Shown: positions 46,621 to 60,012, counted from the first letter of the stretch. The stretch: 64,000 nucleotides of DNA from Lophius americanus (GCA_037951165.1 JBBDHG010000009.1:12550501-12614500), one strand, 5' to 3'. The notes: generated by a model not told the origin, from the sequence alone. A program made the numbers and translations.

Positions 46621-49600
46621 TTTTGGAGAGAGAGGTGTCAGATCCCACAATGCATTGCAGAGCTATTTCGATGATAAGGGGACGCACAGAATATGAAGAA
46701 GGTAGTTTTAATATTATGGATGATACATTTCTAATTCCAAAATGTGAGATCTTATTCTATGAGAAACTTGATTCCAAAGAAATGTGGTTGATGTCTAAGA
46801 TGTGAACAAATGCCAAATACAATTATGGTTAAATAAAGTTTCCCTAACATCAGTTCAAAAGTAAAATGTATTTCATAAACTGACCTTCAGGGATGCCTCG
46901 CCCGTATCAAATCGTGATTCTGTCCCCTGTTACCAACTGACATGTCTCCCTGTCAAACGTTCCAATCAGATGTTTTTGCCCCGTCCCAACTCATCTGGCA
47001 TCACACTAAGAACACATTTCCAAAAGTCAGTGATGTTGACAAAGTTGGTTTTGACTAAATCTGTCGGGACTTCTTGGGAAGTGGCAACTCAGCAACTCCT
47101 GTTTCGTTTTTCTAGACTCTCTGTTTGTATGCCATTATAAGACAGCCATGTAACCAAGGGATTCAAATTAATCAGAGCTTGAAGAACCACCTCAAATATT
47201 GTATGCAAAAAATGAACAACTGGAAATCAGAAGTCCTATTTTCTTTAATGCCTATGTAGTTGTTTGCATGGAGTCAACGTTGTCAGTTGTTGGTCCAGAT
47301 TTTTGTCATTTCTTTCCTTTCAGGGTTTATCGTCTGATAGCACATCTTAATTTGTTCCATATCAAAAGAATGTCTTTCAACGATTCAAAGAGCTACAAAG
47401 GCCATTTTGCAGTTCAACACTCAACAAAAGGCATGAAATTGCAAGTGGAAAATTCATATTTATTATGCCGTTTGCATTTTGCCGCGTTGATCATATTTAA
47501 ACTTTGAACAATCTGCACTTTCTTCTTTCTCCGTCAAATAACTTTGAGCATTGTGTTGTATTATGCAAAACTAAAACCCCATCCTATAATAGTGTGCTGT
47601 CTACTTCGGTTGAGGGGCTTTACAAAATAAACTAGCTCCTATTGGCTGCATTAGGAGACAGAAACCTTGCTGACTTGCACATTGAGCAGAATTCTACATT
47701 TGTATGGCTGAATCGATACAATTAAAATTGCCTTTTGCGTTAAGTAGCTCGCCTTCCGACTCAAAGTGAGGACCTCAGCAAAGTTGTTGTTTTCTCCGTC
47801 TACACCATTTACCTCTATTCTATCATCACTGACAACCTGCTCGCAAACTTCAAGGCCAAGTATGCATAAAACAAATCATTTCTGGGTGTCAGCAGATAAT
47901 GTGAGGTAGTGATGCAAATCTGTTTACCACTTTCCTTCCAATACATTAAAGGTGCTTTTGTGTTGCGCACTTTGACGGCATGTCATAGAGCAAAGAATGA
48001 GTGTGTGTGATGTGTGCGTGTTTGTGTGAGAGAGACAGAGAGGCAGAGAGAGTTAATTAAGTGGGGGTTTGTTTATACGTGTGTGTGTGAGAAGGTAGAT
48101 TTTGAAGAAGCATCTGCTTCTTTTAATGGTTTTGAACTTAATGAGCATCACACACTGGACTGTGAAGTGAACACTGATTATAATTAGTCTTAATATTGTG
48201 TGTGATTAGTGAAGCCCCTTTAGAAAATCAGCGGTGGATGCATCACTGTTGAGGCCTTCCTCTCAAATTTTTTAAACTTTTTTCCATTAGGATGTTTGCA
48301 TCTTTTTTGATTTCACCTCTACAAAACAACAAACTTAGAATAAAGCTTGCCTTGAGTCACGCCGCCTCTGGCTGACACTGTTTATCTTTCATAGCCTTAG
48401 TTCACCTCATACTCAGCAACCTGCTCTTTAATTATGATTACGCTGTTCGCACTTCTCACCCAACTCATCGCTCAATTACAGCATAGTATTGATTTGTTCC
48501 TGCAGAAACCATCAAGGATGCACGGCCAGGAAATCACTGATATGCTCTTTAATATGATAAATGTGCCTTAATACAACATTACATTAAAATGGCATTTTAC
48601 GCTGCTATTAGTCACTGAATTAATGATCAGCATTAACTAGTTTGGCAGTTGGAACGCGACTGGCGCCGGATCCCCTGTTGTTGGTCATTTTCTCTAAAAC
48701 CTTCCCTCATATCTAATGAACTAATCTCTTTAAATAGAACTTGGAGAAAAACAATGATTTATCATCACTAATGACAGAGATTTGTTTGAGATCCTTTGTT
48801 CATTTAAGTTTACATCTATCCCTGGGGTACAAATACAATATAAATAGGATCCTAATGGGAAACACATATAATGGCATTCAGTTTGTTACAGATAATATGT
48901 GCTGTTGTACCTTAACATCACAGCGTCATATAGACAGATTACAAAGGCTCGCGGGCTAGCCGGGCCACAGAAAGAGAGCATGTGGCAGTGTCAGTTGCCT
49001 AGTGCGCCGTGGCCAGGTTTCCTGGGGCGAGGGCTATGTTGTGTTCCATACGGAGGGCCTGTGCTGGGAGCCCGGGGGCCAAGCAGTCCCAGGTCAGCAG
49101 ATGGGCCTGTGATTATTATTTCCAGGGCTGTCTTACCTGACCACTTCCTCTCTCCGTGAACAGCTGTTTCACTCGCTTCACTGAGACGCTACTTGAACAG
49201 CCATTTTTCTTCTGTTCTTTACTTTGTACATAGTATAAATCTTTTTCTGTGACCCTGCTCTGGGCTCCATCCACCTGTGTCTTACCTCAGGCAAAAGCTC
49301 CTCAGGAGGATTATTTTTCTTTTTTCCTTGGTCTTTAACGACGTAGGAAAAAAAGGGGTATTAAAATCAGTTTCCAGACAACGGAAAATATTTATACCAC
49401 TGAAGTCTGGTGTCGCTGCTTCCGCATAATATTGATAAAAGATTTATGAAGCATTTTAAGAACATATTTTATTTAATTTGTCTTCCTTCTCTTTCTTTGA
49501 GAATGGACATTAACCTAGTTTATATACATAGAAGATATTATTTATGTTATTCCAGAAGTAGCCATTTAATCGTAAACGTTTAGAATAAACTAGATGAAAC

Positions 49601-51479
49601 ACAAGCCGTTGGATCACGCTCTGACATGTCGATTTCTCTCAGATTTGATCAGGATTAGCCATCACACATTGCGGTCTATGCCGCTTTTTGGATGAACACA
49701 CTCTTTAGTCAACCTATTCATCACACTGCAGGGAATATTGTTCTACAACACCTGGTGTTCAGTCTATTCTTGTGTTCTAAACACTGTTGGTGCATGCTTT
49801 TTGTTTTCCTTCCAGCATTATTTGCAAAGCTTTAGCAGCGCTCCCTTATTCTGTTACACCGTGATCTTAAATAAAATTATTGAAGAAAATACTTTTTAAT
49901 ATATATTGTATTTGGAGGGAAATTGCCTTCACCTTTAGATAAAATTATTTCCGACCCGGCTCTGGATAAAAATTATAATTCCATAAAGAAAGACTACGGA
50001 TCATACACTTATTTGAAATATTTATAAAACTAATTACAGAGCTTTTTGGTAAATGGAATATTGGACATCTCAATAGAAAAAAAAAATGCCCTCGGTCTGA
50101 GAGAACAACAAGCAAAGTAATATCGTCTTTGCTCTGTCATCCAAGAGAGAATTATTTTCCCAGAGAACAAATGGCTTTACTAAGTACTTTAACAGTAACA
50201 AAAACAAACTGGAGGGAAACGTTTAACAGAAATGCAAAGACAACTGCTGAAGCAGTTTTAAGCCCCCTCAAATCATTCAACACAGATTCAAGCACTGCGG
50301 GAAAGAGCGGGTTATGGCTTATTTATAGACGACAATTAAATGGTTGACAAAGGGGATTATCTTGAAAATAATTTATTTTTTTCAACTATATAATGTCTAA
50401 ATCCAAAGAGGCAATAGACTGGTAAGGTCAGGTGACTGGCTTCCAACGTAAGGCCCAAGCCACAGAGCTGTTGATCAGACACTTCTCGTCACACATTTAG
50501 ATTCCCAGCCCCTTCCTCAAATCCCACAGTGCGCTCTCAAGGAAATGTGTGGAAATGAATTATGGAAATTTCTGATGGGAAACTTGGTGCATTAGTGTTT
50601 CATTTAGCCTGCTCATATCCTGAAGCGCTGCTCCAACCTGCGAGGGACAGAGCTGGAAATATAACTCTCAGCGGCAGGGAAGTCCACAGGGGTGCATCTC
50701 CCAGTCAGGGCACGGGCCAGTCCATTTATCTGCCAGTGGCCTGGGCCTGTCTGATACAAGCTCTCTCACAGGTGGATTTATCACCCTTGCCTGGAGCTGC
50801 GGGCCTACAAACTCAATGCAGGTCCTTCATTTTTTATACTGGCTAAGCACAGCAACCTCTGCTAACTCTCCTTCACCTCTGAAACCCGGGATTCACTCCT
50901 CTAGACACGTTTATTCGTGTCTATGCTCCATTTTGAAGGTGGCCTGTAACTTAAAAGGAAGGAGGATCCATCTATTTGGTATCTGTCTCTGGAGCTGTTT
51001 ATTATTTTATAGGGTAAAATGTTTGAGTCAACCAAAAGGATTTCATTTTTTACCCTTTATATCAAAGAGAAAAAAAAAGTTTCTTCTCTAATATACACCA
51101 TAAAGGAGAATCTCACCCTGTAATTGCCGATGGATAAAAATCATCTTACTCCTATCAGTGTGGATTTCTTACATTTGCGACATGTAAGACATCTTACTGT
51201 TGCAACATAACAGCGCAACCCTTGTCAGAAAAAAGCTTAAAGCTTTAAGTGGCATATTTTCTAAGGAGAGAAACATTGAAACAAACGCAAATTAGGTCCC
51301 CATGGTAAATGCTTACCACCTTAATCCCTGACACCATCAGGATGCTATTATTTACACCAGTCTTAGATAGGAGGTTTAGATGCTTACCTCTCTGTGACTG
51401 TATGCTTTGTATTGTCTCATTTCTTTGCAAAATGGGTTTTCTGCAGTGGTTCCTTGAGCTGTTTCACTAGACAAAATCT
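46621..51479. other. non-coding desert with single-copy blocks
   Basis: No supported gene. Blocks at about 47940-48720 and 48920-49170 and at 50560-50850 are of mixed or GC-rich composition without repeats, and stand out from the AT-rich rest. They are the best candidates in the window for conserved regulatory DNA. Open frames in them (for example 50562-50846) show no domain. Confidence 0.4.
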
Positions 51480-51840
51480 TCAAAACTGCCCTCACCATCC
51501 CACCGGCTCCACCGCGCTCACCTCATCAGGGGATCAAGCCTTCCAACCTGTCCACTACAGAGACAAAACACACCAAAAGCAGCAGGAACTAACAATTCCT
51601 CAGCCCACTTTAAAGCACTGTGCTCTTTTCACTGTAAACATACATCTGTTATACCTCCCTGGAGGTAGGCCACGTATCAATCTCCTTCCAAACCGTCAGC
51701 TACATCCTAAATCCCCCCAGAAAGCAAGACTTTATGACTCTAGACCCACCACTCTAACCTCTGTGTTACTGAAGTCATTTTAAATCGACTTCTGCAGTCC
51801 AAGTTGACTAATCAGAGCACAGTTTGTGTTCAGATAGCTG
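51480..51840 (+). pseudogene. LINE fragment, region before the reverse-transcriptase core
   Basis: A plus-strand frame ending at 51783 contains 'SRPTTLTSVLLKSF', matching the 'YRPVALTS..MK.FERL' block at the start of the reverse-transcriptase domain of L2/Rex1-like LINEs. A stop follows immediately, and further sequence is scrambled. The copy is dead and truncated. Similarity is short, so the call is moderate. Confidence 0.55.
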
Positions 51841-52250
51841 ATCACAATAACTCTTAGATAATACTCCTTCGTACCACAGTCATTTGGAGGCTCTTCCTGC
51901 CACTTTGGTGGTTTTATAGATGGCTCTCCACTTCAATTCTCCCTCGATTGCCAATTCCCTGAAAACTCAGAGCAGACTGCAAATTCCCTGCATGCGACCT
52001 CCAGTGGGAAGCTTCAAACTCCGCATCCCGCCTGATGACAGGTGGGATGGGGAGCTTGGTGGTTCCCAGTGTATGGAAAAGAGAGAGGAAACAACATGGA
52101 GTGACTGTAAAGTGACATGGAGGGGAGGTGGCATCTCATGAGGCCCTCTGGTTTTCACAATCCTCTGTAGAATCTTGCAACCTGCAATACAGCATCTATT
52201 TTACAAGGTAGTGATGCTAACGGGATAAACTCAAACTTCTTTATTGCAAC

Positions 52251-52800
52251 CTACAAATGCCTGCACCAGTGGTCGTCATCAATGTGAGCTCTGAGGAAAC
52301 GTGAAGCAGTTGACTCTGTCCACTTCAGCCAAATTGTAATCAATGGGGTGCCCGATCCCCTCCTGACACTTCCTGAAGTCCAGGATAATCCCAAACTATC
52401 TCTAAACTGTGAGTGCATTCCAGACAGACTCGGGTCAGCCAAAAGCTTCCTTTCAAAAGCTTCAGTTGCTCTCTGGACAATGATTTTCTGCTGTACAGCT
52501 CTCTCCAGCAGGAGAGTTCAGAACTGCTTTTCCCACTCAACCCCTATTCTGATGGCTTTACAAACAGTCTTCAGGGTCTGGTCATGCCTCCATTGACCCC
52601 CTCCTTCTTCAAGTGTCTTTGTGCAACAGTTGAGGATGTGCTCCCATCGTCTTGGCTTGGAGCAAGATGCCGAGTCAGAAGCAGATACAATCCTCTCTGT
52701 TCGGAAGCGACCGAAGATGGACCAGAGAACTTTGTTCTTGACCAAATTTATGTTCAGAAGACTCAGTTCACACAAATACAACATGGGGAATGGTGACAGG
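52251..52800 (-). pseudogene. C-terminal part of a non-LTR retrotransposon ORF, decayed
   Basis: On the minus strand, a frame (52784-52518) contains 'WEHILNCCTKTLEEGGGQWR' followed by HDQTLK. This resembles the zinc-finger-like 'WEHIL..C...L..GRY.WRHDQVL' block of reverse-transcriptase ORFs common in fish and cnidarian genomes. Two overlapping downstream frames carry remnants that keep the same collinear order: 'YSRKSLSREQLKLL', and 'ASRFLRAHIDD' near the end, where the family has 'ASRWLW'. Frameshifts separate the parts. The clade is not certain. Confidence 0.6.
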
Positions 52801-53520
52801 ACAATGCAATGACACTAATGGATAATTTGGTCTGTAGTTTTGTAGCTAGTTTCCCCTTGCCAGAAGGGTAAGATGTTTGTCTGATACTTTTGCACACTTC
52901 ATCAATGCTCCAGTTGCTTGAGTTGACTTGTGTTTAAGTCAATAAAATACACAGAACCATCCCCAGTAGTAAATGATTTGCTGTCAGGTTATTTTGCTGG
53001 GAACCATTGCTTGTTATCAGAACATAGATTGAAAGGGGCATGATGGATCCTTGTCTTCGCTTTCTCTTGTCAATATCCCACCGTGATCTAAAATTTTGTA
53101 CTTAGTTTATTTCATATTTGATCTTCATTTTATTATATTTTTAAGCATTTTTCAATGACAATGTATTTCTATTCATATTTATCCCTCTTCCAGGCAATTG
53201 CATTATTTTGCCGTAACTTGCTGCTGTAACTTTGACCTGATAAGGGAAGCAAGGTGACCAACACACTTTCAAATAAGTCCTGTTATATTTTCAAGGCCAG
53301 TTATGAGGAGTTCTGTCTGTCAGAAGAGTTGGGCAAAACCCAGTCCCTTATAGTAGATAAGCAGTCATAGAGTGTTTAAGTTGCTGTAATTATCTGGCCA
53401 AGGGGCAGCATGTACAGGAGATAATATTTACCCTTAGAAACCAACCAACACCTATCTGAAGAATACGAGATGAACCATTGCAGGGGTTTCCTGACAAATA
53501 CTGTATCCTGACATCACATC
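52801..53520. other. non-coding stretch, no gene seen
   Basis: Between two LINE fragments. No gene supported. Confidence 0.4.
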
Positions 53521-53525
53521 TAAGA

Positions 53526-53600
53526 AGAAGAATCCTTTATTAGTCACACATACAGTCATACACAGTCGTACAAATTCCCAGCCTGCCAAAAGGAAGTAAT
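53526..53600. mobile_element. short piece of a common fish repeat
   Basis: 'ATCCTTTATTAGTCACACAT' and 'ACAGTCATACACAG' match wording that recurs widely in fish genomes. It abuts the LINE fragment to its right, as if inserted into it. Confidence 0.5.
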
Positions 53601-53790
53601 TTGTGACTCTTAACTTAACAGTTTCAGTGCTGTGCTTTGGGCGAAAGCCAGATTGAAATACATCAAAGATATTGCTCCTATTAACTCCATGAATGAGTTG
53701 GTCAATGACCAATCTATTTCTAGTTCTTTGGAGATAACAGTCATTTGGAGATTGTTCAGAAATTCTTAAAAAAGATGGACTGAGTTAAAT
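53601..53790 (-). pseudogene. L2/Rex1-type LINE reverse-transcriptase fragment
   Basis: On the minus strand a frame reads 'NIFDVFQSGFRPKHSTET', the diagnostic 'FQSGFRP.HSTETAL' block of the reverse-transcriptase fingers in L2-like LINEs, preceded by 'VIDQLIHGVN' ('V..QL..HL' in the family). The frame runs out into the adjoining repeat on the left. About 60 residues remain of a much longer protein. Confidence 0.8.
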
Positions 53791-56764
53791 TAGCGATTGG
53801 TGTTTTCAAACATGTTGTACATTTCATTTTTAGCTACAATGGATGCCATGGCATTTTCACAGGATTGAATAAAAACTGACAGCTGTTGGAAAGAAAACAT
53901 CACTGGCAGGCTGTTTCATTTTTCATTATTTTTGATGACATTGCCTTGTCATCATTTCAAAATTAGCGTTTGTTATTGCTGGTGTTGTGGACCGCCCTGT
54001 CTATTTGGTTATTGTTGGAACAGCAGGCCACAAATTGGTTGCAAATTAGTTTTCCTGTATGGGTTTGGTCGCCTGGCTTGATTGTGTAATGTTAGAGTAT
54101 ATGAGCATGTGGTTGTACGGCATCCATCGTCGCTCACATGTGTAGTCATTTATATTCTGTCTTTGGTTAACTGCCCTGCCTGTTAGTCAGCCTTACGCTT
54201 TATCCTTCATCCGACTGAGGGTTGAATAAATTATAGGCAAAGTCCATCGTACTGACTGTGTTTGTCTGAGATCAACAGTAGTCATTTAGGGATAAATCTA
54301 TAACAATGTGCTGAAATAGTAAGTTATATTGCAATCCTGATTTCACTAATATAACCTTTGGATGATGTTTTGCGTCTACATTCAACCTAAATTCTGTATA
54401 AACCCAAGACTACTACAGGTCTTCACCTGTTCTGCATTAAGCCATGCGCTCTGAGCCTACTGAAAAAGGTAACTTATCGATAAAACTAATATCAGAATTT
54501 AAGAGCTAGTTCTAAAGTGTAAAACAGTGTGACTGAAAAAATACTAGCCATGTAAAAAGTTTAATAAATAAATGAATAAAAATAATACTCAATTGGAAAA
54601 CATATCAAAGTACAAAACAATTTTGAAATAAAAATAAAATACTTTATTTTCAGAGCTAATCCAGTTCTCTCAAAAACAAATGTTTCAGTGTAAGTGTTTT
54701 CTATTTTCTTTTTGTTTACTTTACAGCGCCAAATCCAAGCTTCAATGCCAGATTACAATTTTCTCACAACCCCGCAACCAAAACACACAGACACATACAC
54801 AAACACACACACACACGCTTACACCTACTTGAAGCACGTTTATCATCATGAGGGCTTTGCTAAAACAAAAATACAGACAGTAAATCTTTTGTGCAGCTGT
54901 TTATCTGTATTTCACTGCTTACCTCCAGCTCCTGATTCTTAGTTTTTCATAGGGAAAGCATGTTGAGTGTTATTTGCAGATTTTGCAATCATATTAAATC
55001 CAGTTGTATTTTTTATTAGCACTTACCACTTTAACAGCAAATGAATAACAGTCAACCAACTATTTTCTATTTTATTTTTGCTCTGATGAATGTTGCACTA
55101 AGTAGAAATTAATGTTAAATTATAAGAAGGCATCAAAATTATTCATTAAATCATTGGATATACTCAAAGGTTGAAAACAAAACTGAGCTATAAAGCTGGT
55201 TTAGCTTCTATCTTTGTGTGTATATAGTAACTAACCACTGAAATCTTTCCACCACAAACATAACCACAATTGACCAGTCGGAGCTTTTCAGCTCTCTGCC
55301 TCTTCAGCATGTCTCAGTCAGTCTCTGACGGTCTCCCCTCAAGTCCAGCACGATACTGAGAATTAGGGGGTGAGATCAATTAATTCAACACAAGACACAT
55401 GGGCTTATTAGACTCTCTCTCCCTGGCACCATTCCCTGAACTATTTTTCACGATCCCTCGCATCCACTATCCAAGTAAATCCCACAACTGCTGCTAGTTT
55501 CACCAAAACATATTCAATAAATTATGATATTTTCGTTTATTAACACTTCCATTCTTTTTTCGCATTTTTAAATCCAGTGCACAATTTTAATTTAATTATT
55601 ATTATTTCCTTTTTTATATAATGCTTTATTCAACTTGATGCAGAAATATTGTATACAAGTTCTGCTTCTGGCCTTTAGAAACTTTGTTCAAAAACACTGG
55701 ACCACAAATGGTTATTTTACCTATTTTACCTTCAGAGTCTTCAATGTGGCATCATTACTGTGGGTCTGTCAACATGAGTGACGTGGTACAACAGCTTGAC
55801 AGGGAGACAGCTTTTGTTTATAATGTTTTGTTTCAATTTCTGAAGGGGCGGCAGAGCTGTCTGCTGGATATCTGAATAACGCTGCTAGGCGTAAGTAAGC
55901 GGCAACACCGCCATCCCCGTACATGTATATGTAGCCAATTGAGGCCCATCCACAAGACGCAGACATAACATAACGATCCTTGGACTGGTGCCTAAATTGT
56001 ACTCGCAGAGGGGAATACAGACACGCTAGAGAGGTGTCAGAGAATTGTGTCATAGGAAACATCATCATAAGCTCCATCGCTGTGTGTGAAGCTTCAATGA
56101 GACCTCTGGTCCAGAGGTTGATTGTTTTTCATTATAATAGTTTGTCAGAAATGGTGACATACAAATGAAACTGGAAACCACTGTAACTGAAAAAATTCTC
56201 ACGGTGTATAATAAACAAATACCCACTTATTTTCTAAATGAATATTTAAGATAGTAGCAAAAAGTCAACATCTATGCCACTGGCTATGTTGTACGGAAGG
56301 CTATGTGAGACGGTTTCCACCTCATTATTAGTGGCATAAAAGTTGCATTAGACGTGAACTCATTCCAAGGTAGGAGAAGGAGGTCATGTTAGGTTTTGGA
56401 TTTTGACATTCACGCACAAAAACACACATCTCTTTTTGTTTTTATTTGAGGCATTTTGTTTTTTGACCAACTGGAATTGATTTATAAGAAATACAAAGAA
56501 AGAGGAAAAAGTTCGCCAAATGCTATTATCAGAAAATCCAGTACCCCTTTTATTCGTATGGTGAAAAAACAAGTAATTTATTTTTAATCATTCCTTTGAA
56601 ATAGTGAACTGAGGTTTCTCAATTACTTTAACTTAAATCACAGTCCCTGGGCATTAATATTAACAAATAAACCGTCATTTAATTTCAATTCAGGTCAAAA
56701 TCAGCCCAACAGAATAAAACACTGACGGAGTTAAGCTTAAAATGCTACGGTAGCAGAAAGATAG
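53791..56764. other. non-coding stretch, no gene seen
   Basis: No supported gene. A short CA-type repeat is at 54783-54818. A balanced block at about 55240-55500 may be conserved non-coding DNA. A minus-strand frame at 55769-56077 is open but not recognisable. Confidence 0.35.
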
Positions 56765-56930
56765 TCGAATTAGGAGCTAAACATTAGCAAATTAGCATGA
56801 GCTAATGTAGCTTTGCACCACCAGAATTAGCAAAATTAGCAATATTAGTGTCGGTAATGTTAGCCCTAGCCGAATTAAGAACATTAGCATGCTAACAAAA
56901 TGCTAACTAGCATGAATGTCTAAGTATTAG
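56765..56930. repeat. TTAGC/GCTAA word cluster
   Basis: Dense, irregular recurrences of TTAGCA, GCTAAT and GCTAAC in both orientations (for example 'ATTAGCATGCTAAC'). A smaller cluster of similar words is near 13430-13475. Such clusters are frequent in fish genomes. Confidence 0.7.
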
Positions 56931-57794
56931 TCAATGTAGCAGCAAAGGATCCTAAGCCCACCGGTGGCCGTTCTGTGGATGGTCGGTAAGTTCAAGCTCT
57001 CTCTTTCCACACCAATTTAACACACATTAAAAGCCTCTGTGTCCAAATAGAGGCATCATTCCTGTAGGCTGTGGGGTCTGGCAGCACAGATGTAGTTGTT
57101 TGCCATGTTTATTCTTAAATTACCACAATGCTGTTGGGGTACTTTAAGAGTAGTGAGGTCTGATTTAATGTAGAGGCCTGGTTGCTAAACTCACAGCACA
57201 CACCGAAAATAAAGTGGGGATTAATATATAGAAGTAAAAATTCATGAGATATAAATAGTACATTTATGAGGCAAAAAAATCTTTGGGATTGGTGCTGGCG
57301 GGTCTTAAATTGGTCAAAGAAGCTCAGAATGTCACGTTTCATTTTTGGATCAACCTCATTACCATTTTTATAAACATCAAGACCTTGAAGAATCTGCATC
57401 TTTCTAATGTACTTTAATGCCCATCCTTTTCTTCTTTATAGACACAGCTCCTTGTAAAATACGAGTGCGATAATATGGTGATAAAAAGCTATAACCACAA
57501 GGAGCCTTTTTTCCTGATTTTTCAGTCTGATTGCATGATTCGTAGAAGTCGGCAGTCCGCTGACAAAGTCGCTCTACATGATGGTATCATTGTAGATAAT
57601 AAAAATACCGATATTTAATATTTTTCTATTGTCAAAAAAATAAATCATTTTTATAAATACTGAGCTCACAAAACTAAAGAATGTGATCAAAAACTGGTGA
57701 TCTGCCCTGAGAAACTTCATACGGTATATATCTTAGACTAAAAGATATTGGTGATTAATGGTCAAAAATGAGGTAGAATCTCTTTCCCAAGTTA
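56931..57794. other. non-coding stretch, no gene seen
   Basis: No supported gene. Confidence 0.4.
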
Positions 57795-58120
57795 CCATAA
57801 ATTTACTGGGTAAATACCAAGTATTACTGCTGTAGTTCCGCTGTATTTTACTAGATTACTTATTACCAGTTGTAATAAGTGAATAATTAACGTATATTTT
57901 TGGGGTAAATACATAGTATTTCAGTTGTAGTTTCTTTTTTATTTAATTTTTTTTTTTTACCAGTGAGAATAGCCCAATTGTATATTATTATAAAGCATAT
58001 ATTTCCCGAGCAAATACCCAGTATTTAACCAGTAGTTTCTTTGTATTTGTCCATGGTAATTACTCAATAATACATTCTTGTTACCTTATATTTACTGGGT
58101 ACATACCTTGTAATTAGGGG
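57795..58120 (+). repeat. degenerate tandem repeat, about 90-105-bp unit
   Basis: Four starts of the phrase 'ATTTACTGGGTAAATACC' or close forms lie at about 57801, 57893, 58001 and 58090. Each is followed by 'agta.t', a 'gtagttt' word and 'ttgtatt', so the unit is about 90-105 bases. The copies are diverged. Confidence 0.75.
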
Positions 58121-59880
58121 ACTATAAAAGGAAAGTTTAACGATTCTTGATAAAATATATTTTATGAAGGTATGTTTCTTCATTGTGCTGGATCTTAAGA
58201 TGTGCTATAGTTGTTAATCACTATACATTACAAATCACTGCAGAGGGAATGTTTATTGGAGAAAGTCTGTGCTCTGTGGGATTTTAAAAATCCTGCAGGA
58301 GAGTATTTTAATTCTTTGCAGCAGCACAGCGCATTACAATTATTTTATGGACCTAGAGAGGGTCGCACCACATACAATAAAATTTTAAAGGTCAAAATCA
58401 ATCGCTGTTTACATTATAAAATTGATGTTAAAGCTTTATGACTGTGCCATGTATTACATTTGGAATATTAAGGGTGTGTGTATATTTACATAAACCTAGT
58501 TTTCTAAAAATTTGGAACTTGTGATCACTAGTGGCATTATTAAAGCAATATTACATTCTCAACTGTTCCCATTAATCCAATAATCTCAGCTTGATTGTGA
58601 TGACAAATATTTCTCCTCAGAAAACAAATTACAGCAGACAACTGGCGCCGATGTAGGAGGTAAACCCTTCGGCCAGCGGCAAGCTGGTCCCAGCCTGCTG
58701 GCAGCAGCAACAGCGTGCCCACTTCACGTTCGTGCCACAGCTCCACTCACAGTCCGTCACAGCAGCCTGCAGAACGTACCTGACAAACACTGCAGCCGCT
58801 AGCCAAGGAAGATTTATACCTAGTGTTTGACCTACTTGAGTTTGCATCTATATCAGTGAAGGAAAGGGCTTAGTTGTAGGGGAGAGAAAGGTCACAGAGA
58901 TCCCAGGTCTTCATCTGATGCATCAAAATGATGGAACTGGCTAATTTAAGAAGCAACAGTTGTCCCCTTGGCCGCTACAGATGCTGCACAGCATCTCAGC
59001 TCAAAGCCGTAAAGCGAGACATGAGAGAAATGATTTTGTTCCAATTAACAAAACCCAAAGGCAACTAACGTCTGCCCCTTATTTAATTGCTAATGTTATC
59101 AATATTATTCTTAAAGAACCCAATATGCAATCAAACTGTAAGAGAACCTTTAAAGAAACTGTGTTTTCAAACTATTCAGTGATGTATGTATCAAGTATTC
59201 TTTACCACATTTAAAATAGATACCCTCACTTGTGTATCATTTTACATATATTTGCCGTTGATTTGACCTGACGGGTCCACTGACTTTTTGATCTCAGTTG
59301 GAAAATAGAATGACGTTCTGGATTTCAAAATTGCTTGTCCACATGAAAGCTCATAGTTTGACTTTATAATGACGCTCACCAAAAGCTTGAAGAAAAAACT
59401 CCATCAACTGATGAAAGCTATTTCAATTCAGCAGCTGCTGCACTTCATGGTCCCAAATGCTCTCGACTTGCCTGTAGTGGCAGGCTTCCTCATTTCAATT
59501 ACACCTTGAAAGTTACGGCATTCAATTATTTGGCAAAAAAAAAAGGTTCCCACACTTTGAAAGCAGCCTTACTAGAAAGAATAAAGAATATGTTTAAAGA
59601 TAATCAATATATCTTGTATTGAACAAGATGGAGCAGTTGGCTTGTCTAGAATTCTTCAAACTAGCATTAAATGTAAGTCTAGTCTAATCACTGAAGAGTG
59701 ATGGACCTGAAGACCAGACAACAGAGACCCACGTTTAAGCAAGTTCTGTTAATTATTAGCAATTACAACGAAATTATTTCATATAGACTTACTTAGAATT
59801 AATATTTTAGATTCTTGACTGTGGGGGTTTTTAAGAACCTTAAGACAAACAATCTTACAATGAGACACATTTTGATCTTC
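58121..59880. other. non-coding stretch, no gene seen
   Basis: No supported gene. 58600-58810 is locally GC-rich and repeat-free; its minus-strand frame (58847-58629) is open but unrecognised. Confidence 0.35.
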
Positions 59881-60012
59881 TGTACCCACTTATCTTGTGC
59901 AGGTTTAGAGGGGACTGGAGCCTATCCTAGCTGACATTGGTGTTGTTGCCAGGTCGATTTGAACTCAGAATCTTCTTGCTCTGCGGCTCTATAGTGCTAA
60001 CCACTATAGAGC
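59881..60012 (+). mobile_element. widespread teleost interspersed repeat (deleted copy)
   Basis: Begins 'CCCACTTATCTTGTGCAGG' and 'GGAGCCTATCCTAGCTGACA', then jumps to the end of the family ('TTTGAACTCAGAATCTTCTT' and 'GTGCTAACCACTATAGAG'). The middle of the unit is missing. Confidence 0.8.

Noticed and set aside
55769..56077. 102-residue minus-strand frame
   Set aside because: Open but unlike any protein I know, with no start context or splice signals; left as non-coding.
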